Below are positions 46,495 to 53,314 of a stretch of DNA of 64,000 nucleotides, in pieces (positions within the stretch are counted from its first letter, which is position 1; every line of letters starts with the position of its first letter). This DNA is from Burkholderiaceae bacterium. GTDB taxonomy: Bacteria > Pseudomonadota > Gammaproteobacteria > Burkholderiales > Burkholderiaceae_C. The position numbers and the translations under genes are program-made. The notes beneath the pieces were generated by a model that was not told the origin of the DNA, did not search any database, and worked only from the letters and a program-made list of their open reading frames with translations. Location: the NCBI GenBank assembly GCA_019745555.1, contig JAIESX010000009.1, positions 1 to 64,000 on the forward strand. The letters are read 5' to 3'.

Positions 46495-48511
46495 CGAAAC
46501 GCTGACGACGCACAGCACCCTGTGCCGGCGCGAAGCCGGTGCCTTCCAGCAGGCGCTCGGCCGGGGCGACGAGGTCGTCGTCGCCTGCACGCAGGAGGCT
46601 CGCCTCTTCGGCGAGATCGCCCAGCAGACCGAAGGTGCACAGGCCGTGCCCATCCGCTTCGTCAACATCCGCGAGACCGGGGGCTGGAGCAAGGATGCCA
46701 GCAAGGCCATGCCCAAGATGGCCGCCTTGCTGGCGGCGGCGCGCCTGCCCGACCCCGAGCCCGTGCCCACGGTGACCTACAGGAGCGCGGGGCGTCTGCT
46801 GATCGTCGGCGCACTCGATGCCGCCGAGCGTGCCGCCGATCTGCTGGCCGACAGCCTGGACGTCACGATCTTCAGCACCGGCGCCGGTGCCGAGGGCGGC
46901 ATGCAGGAACGCCGCTACCCCGTGATGAGCGGGCGCATCGAGGCGCTCACGGGCTGGCTGGGTGCCTTCGAGCTTCAGTGGCAGACCACCAATGCCATCG
47001 ACCTGGACCTGTGCACGCGCTGCAATGCCTGCATTGCCGCCTGCCCGGAAGGGGCCATCGGCTTCGATTACCAGATCGACAGCGCCAAGTGCAAGTCCCA
47101 CCGCGCCTGTGTCAAGGTTTGCGGCGTGGCCGGGGCGATCGACTTCACGCGCGAGCCGCAGTCGGACAAGGAGACCTTCGACCTCGTGCTCGATCTTCGT
47201 GGCACCCCGGCCTTCAGTCAGCATGCCCGGCCCCAGGGCTATTTCCTCTGGGATGGCCACGACCCGCGCACCCTGATCGAGCTGCGCGGCCTGGTCGGCG
47301 AGTTCGAGAAGCCCAAGTTCTTCACCTACAAGCAGAAGCTCTGCGCGCACAGCCGCAACGAGAAGACCGGCTGCAATGCCTGCATCGAGGTCTGCTCGGC
47401 CTCGGCCATCAGCTCCGAGAAGGAGCGCCAGCAGATCAAGGTCAATCCCAACCTCTGCGTGGGCTGCGGCGCCTGCACCACGGTCTGCCCAAGTGGGGCG
47501 CTGAGCTTTGCCTACCCGCGTGCCAGCGAGCAGGGCGTGAAGTTCAAGACCCTGCTGTCGGCCTACCAGCGAGCCGGCGGACGCGAGCCAGCGCTCCTGC
47601 TGCACAGCCAGCAGGCCGGCGCCCGCCTGATCGGCGACCTGGGCCGCGCTGCGCGGATCGACCCCGATGTGCGTGGCGTGCCTGCGCGGGTCATTCCTGT
47701 GCCGCTCTGGCACACCGCGTCGCTGGGCCTGGAGGTCTGGCTGTCGGCCATGGCCTATGGCGCCCGCAACGTCTGGGTGCTGATGACGGGCGAGGAGGCA
47801 CCGCAGTACCTGGAGGCGGTGCGCGCACAGATGAATGTGGCGCAGACCATCCTCGCGGGCCTGGGCTACACGGGTGAACATTTCCGCTTGTTGCATGCCC
47901 GCGATGCCCGCGACCTGGCCGAGCTGGACGCAGCCCTGCAGGCAGCGCCGGCCCAGGGCGTGGGCAGGACCGCCAGCTTTGCCGTGCAGGCCGACAAGCG
48001 CGCCACGCTGGAGCTCGCGCTGGACCATCTGGTCGAGCAGGCCCCGGCCAAGCCCGAACTCATCGCCCTGCCGGCCCAGGGCTCGCCGCTGGGGGCGCTG
48101 GCCGTCAACAAGGATGCCTGCACGATGTGCCTGAGCTGCGTGAATGCCTGCCCGGCCAGCGCATTGCAGGACAACCCGAATGCACCGCAGCTGCGTTTCA
48201 TCGAGAAGAACTGCGTGCAGTGCGGCCTGTGCGTCAAGACCTGTCCCGAGCAGGCACTGAGCCTGGTACCGCAGCTGCGGCTGACGCCGCAGCGCAAGGA
48301 GGCCGTGGTCATCAACGAGATGCAGCCCTATGCCTGCGTGCGCTGCGGCAAGCCCTTCGGCACGCTCAAGGCCATCGAGGCCATGCTGGGCAAGCTGGCC
48401 GGCCACGCCATGTTCCAGGGCGAAGCCCTGGAGCGGCTGAAGATGTGCGGCGACTGCCGTGTGATCGACATCTACAGCAATCCCAACGAAACCAAGATCA
48501 CCGACCTCTGA
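46424..48511 (+). CDS. Large polyferredoxin of the formate dehydrogenase region
   Basis: A 695-residue protein with about six 4Fe-4S motifs: CTRCNACIAACP, a CKSHRACVKVC group, CNACIEVC, CVGCGACTTVCP, CTMCLSCVNACP and CVQCGLCVKTCP. A final CVRCG / CGDC set may hold zinc or another cluster. The middle (about residues 365-500) resembles the MvhD/FlpD-type fold of methanogen electron-transfer proteins but has lost its cysteines; that is a weak call. It probably gives electrons or clusters to the formate dehydrogenase or its assembly. It overlaps DUF3306 and is followed by TorD 13 bases later. Confidence 0.85.
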   Translation: MTTLICDCNKTMPLDPKGLGAALDETLTTHSTLCRREAGAFQQALGRGDEVVVACTQEARLFGEIAQQTEGAQAVPIRFVNIRETGGWSKDASKAMPKMAALLAAARLPDPEPVPTVTYRSAGRLLIVGALDAAERAADLLADSLDVTIFSTGAGAEGGMQERRYPVMSGRIEALTGWLGAFELQWQTTNAIDLDLCTRCNACIAACPEGAIGFDYQIDSAKCKSHRACVKVCGVAGAIDFTREPQSDKETFDLVLDLRGTPAFSQHARPQGYFLWDGHDPRTLIELRGLVGEFEKPKFFTYKQKLCAHSRNEKTGCNACIEVCSASAISSEKERQQIKVNPNLCVGCGACTTVCPSGALSFAYPRASEQGVKFKTLLSAYQRAGGREPALLLHSQQAGARLIGDLGRAARIDPDVRGVPARVIPVPLWHTASLGLEVWLSAMAYGARNVWVLMTGEEAPQYLEAVRAQMNVAQTILAGLGYTGEHFRLLHARDARDLAELDAALQAAPAQGVGRTASFAVQADKRATLELALDHLVEQAPAKPELIALPAQGSPLGALAVNKDACTMCLSCVNACPASALQDNPNAPQLRFIEKNCVQCGLCVKTCPEQALSLVPQLRLTPQRKEAVVINEMQPYACVRCGKPFGTLKAIEAMLGKLAGHAMFQGEALERLKMCGDCRVIDIYSNPNETKITDL

Positions 48512-48524
48512 AGAGACCGACACG

Positions 48525-49160
48525 ATGAGCACGGACAAGAACACCGAAGACGCGCAACTGGCGCAAGGAACGCTGGACGAGGAGACGGCCCGTGCCGAGG
48601 TCTATGGCCTGCTCGCTGCGCTCTACTACGCACCGCCCGGCGATGAGCTGCTGGCGCAGCTGCGTGTGGCGGCCACCGAGGCGCCGGCCGAAGGCGGCTT
48701 TCTGGAGGAGCCCTGGCGCGGCCTGGTGGGTGTCGCGCGCGACATGGAGCTGGCGGCTGTGACCGGCGAATACCACACGCTGTTCGGCGGCGTGGGCAAG
48801 CCCGAGGTCTATCTCTTTGCCTCGCACTATCTCAGCGGCTTCCTCAACGAGAAACCGCTGGTGCAGCTGCGTGAGGCGCTGGCTGCGCTGGGCCTGGCGC
48901 GCGACGAGACCTTGCCCGAGACCGAGGACCACATTGCCTACCTCTGTGAAGTCATGCGCTACCTGATCGCGGGCGACGACGTGGCCGTGGCCAACCTCAC
49001 GAAGCAGCGCGAGTTCTTCGTCGACTACCTGCAACCCTGGGTGAACCAGCTCTGCGACGCACTCGAGGCGCATCCGCGGGCACGCTTCTACGCCGCGCTG
49101 GCGGGCTTCACGCGCGCCTTCATCTCGGTCGAGCAGCAGGGCTTCGACATGCTGGACTAG
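48525..49160 (+). CDS. TorD-family chaperone for formate dehydrogenase
   Basis: A 211-residue all-helical protein with the TorD/DmsD pattern, including EVYGLLAALYYAPP, EYHTLFGGVGKPEVYLFASHYLSGFLNEKPL and a C-terminal FYAALAGFTRAFI segment. Such chaperones bind the twin-arginine signal of a molybdoenzyme and hold it until the cofactor is inserted. The catalytic subunit at 53315 carries such a signal and is the natural client. Its stop overlaps the stop of the convergent sensor kinase by three bases. Confidence 0.88.
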   Translation: MSTDKNTEDAQLAQGTLDEETARAEVYGLLAALYYAPPGDELLAQLRVAATEAPAEGGFLEEPWRGLVGVARDMELAAVTGEYHTLFGGVGKPEVYLFASHYLSGFLNEKPLVQLREALAALGLARDETLPETEDHIAYLCEVMRYLIAGDDVAVANLTKQREFFVDYLQPWVNQLCDALEAHPRARFYAALAGFTRAFISVEQQGFDMLD

Positions 49161-51277
49161 GCGCGTCGCGCTTCCATCGGACCGGTCGGCCCCTCCTGCG
49201 GCGCCAGCGGCTCGGTCAGGAGCCAGACGCGGAAGGTCGCGCCCGGGCTGTCTTCGCCGAGTTCCCGGCGGTTCAGGCCCTCGATGCTGCCGCCATAGCG
49301 CTCGACCAGCCCCACGCTGATCCAAAGGCCCAGGCCGTTGCCATCGTTCTTGGTGGTGAAGAAGGGGCGGAACAGGCGCTCCTTGACGCGTTCCGAGAGC
49401 CCTGGTCCCGTATCGCTGATCTCCAGCAGCACGCCGGCCTTGCCGTCCTCGCGGTCACGCGTGCGCAGGCGCAGCGTACCGCCCTCGGGCATGACCTGGA
49501 TGGCATTGATCATGAGGTTGATCACCACCTGCTGCAGCTCCTGCCGGTTGATGCCGGTGCGCGCCGTGGCCTGCAGATCGCGCAGTACTTCGATGTGTGT
49601 GCGGGCCAGCAGATGGGCCACGAGCACCAGCGAGTTCTCCAGCACCTGGTTCGCATCCACCGCTTCCACATAGCCGGCATACTCGGTCGGGCGCGCGTAT
49701 TGCAGCAGCTGGGTGACGATGAGGCGCATGCGCTCGACCTGCTGGTCCAGCAGCCTGAGCTCGGCCTGCACCGGCGCGGCCTGTGGCCCGAGGGTTTCGC
49801 GCATCAGATCCAGATTGCCCTGGATCACGGCGATGGGGTTGTTGATCTCGTGCGCCACGCTGGCCGTGAGCTGGCCGATGGCGGCGAGCTTCTCGGACTT
49901 GACCAGCTGGGCCTGGGCCTGCTGCAGCGAGGCGTTGCTCTGTGCGAGCTCGCGTGTGCGTTCGATCACCTTGGCGTCGAGTTCCTCGGCCCAGCGCTGC
50001 AGCGCGCGGGTCTTGTCGTCGATCACGTCCAGCAGCTCGTCCAGGTGCCCGGCCAGCGCGCCGATCTCGTCGCGCGCGCTGACCGCGCCCACGCGTGCGC
50101 CTGTGTCGCCATCCTCCACGCGCTGCATGGTCTGGTTCATCTGCTCCAGGGGACGGAAGATGCTGCGCGCCCAGCGCAGCGAGAACAGCGCGGCCAGGAT
50201 CATCACCAGCACGAAGATGCCGACGATGAGCGCGAGCATGCCGTACTTGACGTAGCGAAAGGGCTGCTCCAGGTAGCCGACATAGAGCATGCCGACGCGC
50301 TCACCGCCAGCGTCGACCAGCGGCTCGTAGGCCGAGACATACCAGTCGTTGACCACGAAGGCGCGGTCCAGCCAGGTCTCGCCGCGGCTGAGCACCGCTT
50401 CGCGCACGGCCTGCGAGACGCGCGTGCCGATGGCGCGCTCGTCGCGGAACAGGCGCACATTGGTGGTAATGCGCACATCGTCCATGAAGAGCGTGGCGGT
50501 GCCGTGGCTGCCGAAGGGCAGCGAGCCTTCGGGGTAGACGATGCGGTTGATGTGGTCGATGAAGGGCAGGTTCTGGTTGAGCAGCACGCCACCGCGCAGC
50601 AGCGCCACGATGCTGCCGTCGGCACCGCGCACAGGCGTGGTGGCCAGCATCACGAGGGCGCGGTCTTCGACGCTGCGCGTGGTCGGTACGGCGCTGCGGG
50701 TGGCGATCAAAGGGATATGGAGGCGCGGGGCCAGGTGCGGCGCCAGGGCCAGCAGATCGGCGGGCTCGAGCCGGGCCAGCGCCGCCTGGTCCGTGCTGAT
50801 GCGCGCGTGGATGGCCGCCGGGCCACTGGCGGGCGCGCGCAACTCGGCCGAAGGACTGGCGGTGGGCAGCCAGCCGGCGGTGATGAGCCGGCCGTCGAGT
50901 GCGTAGAGGTTGAAGAAATCGAAGCCCAGCCGCTGGCGCTCGCGCATCAGCAGGGACTGCACGGCGGGCAGGTCGCGGGTGTGCAGCGACTGGTACAGGG
51001 CCTGCGAGGCGGCCACGGCCTGCGTGCCCGAGCCCACTTCGGAGAGCACCTGCTCGAAATAACCGCGCGCCACGGCCAGGTCGCTGCGCACCTTGGTGAT
51101 CAGCAGGCGGTCGTAGGCGGCGTTGCCCCAGATCACCAGCGCGCCCACCAGCAGCGGCAGCACCACCAGCAGCGGCAGCAGGGCCATGGCCAGCAGCTTG
51201 TTGCGGATGGAATGCGTGAGCCAGCGTGGCGCGAGCAGGGCGCGCAACCTTGGCCAGGGCTTCACGAGAGGGCCCAT
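49157..51277 (-). CDS. Sensor histidine kinase with Cache domain
   Basis: A 706-residue membrane kinase: helix at about 27-50, a periplasmic double-Cache sensor region (55-330), a second helix (about 345-370), HAMP, a coiled coil, then HisKA with the phosphate-accepting SVAHEINNPIAVI and an ATPase domain ending in NGLGLWISVGLVERYGG. Its start overlaps the end of the response regulator by 16 bases. The periplasmic sensor could read formate or another small acid, by location only. Confidence 0.9.
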   Translation of the reverse strand: MGPLVKPWPRLRALLAPRWLTHSIRNKLLAMALLPLLVVLPLLVGALVIWGNAAYDRLLITKVRSDLAVARGYFEQVLSEVGSGTQAVAASQALYQSLHTRDLPAVQSLLMRERQRLGFDFFNLYALDGRLITAGWLPTASPSAELRAPASGPAAIHARISTDQAALARLEPADLLALAPHLAPRLHIPLIATRSAVPTTRSVEDRALVMLATTPVRGADGSIVALLRGGVLLNQNLPFIDHINRIVYPEGSLPFGSHGTATLFMDDVRITTNVRLFRDERAIGTRVSQAVREAVLSRGETWLDRAFVVNDWYVSAYEPLVDAGGERVGMLYVGYLEQPFRYVKYGMLALIVGIFVLVMILAALFSLRWARSIFRPLEQMNQTMQRVEDGDTGARVGAVSARDEIGALAGHLDELLDVIDDKTRALQRWAEELDAKVIERTRELAQSNASLQQAQAQLVKSEKLAAIGQLTASVAHEINNPIAVIQGNLDLMRETLGPQAAPVQAELRLLDQQVERMRLIVTQLLQYARPTEYAGYVEAVDANQVLENSLVLVAHLLARTHIEVLRDLQATARTGINRQELQQVVINLMINAIQVMPEGGTLRLRTRDREDGKAGVLLEISDTGPGLSERVKERLFRPFFTTKNDGNGLGLWISVGLVERYGGSIEGLNRRELGEDSPGATFRVWLLTEPLAPQEGPTGPMEARRA

Positions 51278-52650
51278 TCGGCGCAGCGCCGCTCCAGGGT
51301 GCGGCGCGAGATGCCCAGCAGCTGTGCGGCCCGGGTCTTGTCGCCCTGCACCGAGTCGAGCACGGCAAGGATGTGCTGCTTTTCCAGCGTGTGCAGGTCG
51401 GTCGGTGCCGCTGTGGCAGCGCGGCGTTTCTTGTCCATGGCATAGAGCGCCGACACGTTGAGCGTGCCCAGAATCAGCGAGCGCTCGATCAGGTTGCGCA
51501 GTTCGCGCACATTGCCCGGCCAGTCGTACTGCGTGAGGTAATCCATCTCGGCGGCCGTTAGCTGCAGTGGCAAGGCCCCCAGCACGGGGGCGAGCTGGCT
51601 GGTGAAGTGCTGCACGAGGTCGGGAATGTCCTCCTTGTGCTCGCGCAGCGGTGGCAGGGCGAGCTCCACCACCTGCAGGCGGTAGTAGAGATCCTTGCGA
51701 AAGCGCCCCTCGGCCACCTCCTGCTGCAGGTCGCGGTTGGTGGCGGCGATGATGCGCACGTTCACCGGCAGCAGCTGCTGGCTGCCCACCGGCCGGATCT
51801 GCAGGTCTTCGAGCGCGCGCAGCAGGGTGGCCTGCAGCGCCAGCGGCAGCTCGGCTACCTCATCGAGGAACAGCGTACCGCCCTGGGCGTAATAGAACAG
51901 GCCGTCGCGCGCGCGTGTGGCGCCGGCGAACGCTCCCTTGGCGTGGCCGAAGAGCTCGCTCTCCATCTGCTCGGGCGAGACCGAGGCGCAGTTGACCGGC
52001 ACGAAGGGGCCGTGCGCGCGCGGACTCAGGGCGTGCAGGGCGCGCGCCACCAGCTCCTTGCCCGTGCCCGATTCGCCCTGCAGCAGCACCGTGCTGTTGA
52101 CCGGGGCGACGCGGCGCACCGAGGCCGACAGCTCGGCGATCTGGGTCGAGCGCCCGACGAGGCCGTTGTCGGCGAACTGGCTGCGCGCCAGCGTGTGGCG
52201 CAGCACGAAGTTTTCGCGCGCCAGCCGTGCACTCTCGTAGCAGCGCCGCACGGCGTTGAGGATCTGCGGCACGCGAAAGGGCTTGAGGATGAAGTCCGAG
52301 GCGCCGGCACGCAGCGCCTCGATGGCCGTGTCCAGGTCGGCAAAAGCCGTGATCAGGATGACCTGGCCCGTGTAGCCGTGCTCGCGCAGGTCCTTGAGCC
52401 AGACCACGCCATTCATGCCGGGCAGGGCGATGTCCAGAATGATCAGATCGACGTGGTGGTCACGCAGCAGCGCGGCGCCGTCTTCCGCGCTACCGGCCTC
52501 GTGCACGGTCTGGCAGCGCGGCCCCAGGGTCTTGACGAGGAAGTTGCGCATGCCCGGCTCGTCGTCGACGACGAGGATGGACCAGTAGGGCCAGCCTTCG
52601 GCCATCTTGGCGCTATCGGCCGGGTGCGGGGTCGGGGTCACGTTGTGCAT
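51262..52650 (-). CDS. NtrC-type sigma-54 response regulator
   Basis: A 462-residue protein with a receiver domain (phosphate acceptor Asp in IILDIALPGMNG), a AAA+ domain with GESGTGKE and DEVAELPLALQATLLRALEDL, and a C-terminal Fis-type helix-turn-helix (LLGISRRTLERR). The loop that contacts sigma-54 reads GAFAGA instead of GAFTGA. The ATG at 52650 was chosen; MAEGW downstream is an alternative. With the kinase it forms a two-component pair between two formate dehydrogenase units. Confidence 0.9.
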   Translation of the reverse strand: MHNVTPTPHPADSAKMAEGWPYWSILVVDDEPGMRNFLVKTLGPRCQTVHEAGSAEDGAALLRDHHVDLIILDIALPGMNGVVWLKDLREHGYTGQVILITAFADLDTAIEALRAGASDFILKPFRVPQILNAVRRCYESARLARENFVLRHTLARSQFADNGLVGRSTQIAELSASVRRVAPVNSTVLLQGESGTGKELVARALHALSPRAHGPFVPVNCASVSPEQMESELFGHAKGAFAGATRARDGLFYYAQGGTLFLDEVAELPLALQATLLRALEDLQIRPVGSQQLLPVNVRIIAATNRDLQQEVAEGRFRKDLYYRLQVVELALPPLREHKEDIPDLVQHFTSQLAPVLGALPLQLTAAEMDYLTQYDWPGNVRELRNLIERSLILGTLNVSALYAMDKKRRAATAAPTDLHTLEKQHILAVLDSVQGDKTRAAQLLGISRRTLERRCAEWALS

Positions 52651-52776
52651 GCGGGAAGTGAAGGATTCTAGCGAGCACTTCCGAGTGATTTTCTCGGGTA
52701 TCGCGTGTTTCGACCTGCGTGCAACACGGCGAGGAGATTCGAATTGGGAAGCATTCTTATCTGCTGCATGATGACT

Positions 52777-52793
52777 TGCGACAACTTGTCGCA
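52777..52793. promoter_or_regulatory. 17-bp palindrome upstream of the periplasmic FDH genes
   Basis: TGCGACAACTTGTCGCA is a perfect palindrome around one central base, nearly identical to the site at 45274-45290. It lies 190 bases before the -24/-12 promoter and in the same gap as the regulator's own start, a usual place for an enhancer of an NtrC-type protein. Confidence 0.7.
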
Positions 52794-52965
52794 TCGTCTG
52801 CGTCAGGCTGTCTTCTCACGGATCCGATGCTGCGAAGCAGCAATCACGCAAAGCCCTGTGCCGCCTTGGTGTGCCTGCGTCGTAGGTCGAGCATGAGTGC
52901 GCGTGTAAATATCAGCCATTACTAAATTAAGGTGCTCCACGAGGGAAAACACGGTCAGGACTTAT

Positions 52966-52983
52966 CAGGAGATTCGCTTGCTG
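52966..52983 (+). promoter_or_regulatory. Candidate sigma-54 (-24/-12) promoter
   Basis: GG at 52968-52969 and GC at 52980-52981 are ten bases apart, with a TTGCT at the -12 end, as in sigma-54 promoters. It lies 92 bases before the TAT-target gene. The -24 half (CAGGAG) is a weak match. The rest of the 422-base gap (52651-53072) holds the 17-bp palindrome and a CGTGTT/AACACG dyad (52704-52728), and no convincing gene. Confidence 0.5.
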
Positions 52984-53072
52984 AATCGACTCCGCGTTGA
53001 TAAATTCGCAGGAGGTTATGCATATCCGTTCCTATCCTGGTAACGGATAAACGTTAGTCACAGGAGACCAGC

Positions 53073-53282
53073 ATGAGTCAACAAGCCCAAGGGAAATTGT
53101 CGCGTCGCACCCTGTTCGCAGGGGCGGGCACGGTCGGTGCCGTGGCCGCGGTGGCCAGTCTGCTGCCGGCCGCACAGCCGGCCGAACAGGCTGCCCAGGA
53201 GCTCAAGCCCGCGCCCAACAAGGGTGGCGGCTACCAGCTGACCGAACACGTCAAGCATTACTACCAGACCACCCGCCTCTAA
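53073..53282 (+). CDS. Formate dehydrogenase region TAT-target protein (TIGR02811 type)
   Basis: A 69-residue protein with a twin-arginine signal (LSRRTLFAGAGTVGAVA) and a short mature part with the YQLTEHVKHYY motif. This family occurs just before the catalytic subunit of periplasmic formate dehydrogenases. Its role is unknown; an escort or membrane-surface subunit is suggested by its place. Confidence 0.9.
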   Translation: MSQQAQGKLSRRTLFAGAGTVGAVAAVASLLPAAQPAEQAAQELKPAPNKGGGYQLTEHVKHYYQTTRL

Positions 53283-53314
53283 ACACCAAGTCAAAGCTCA
53301 AGCTGGAGAGAGAC

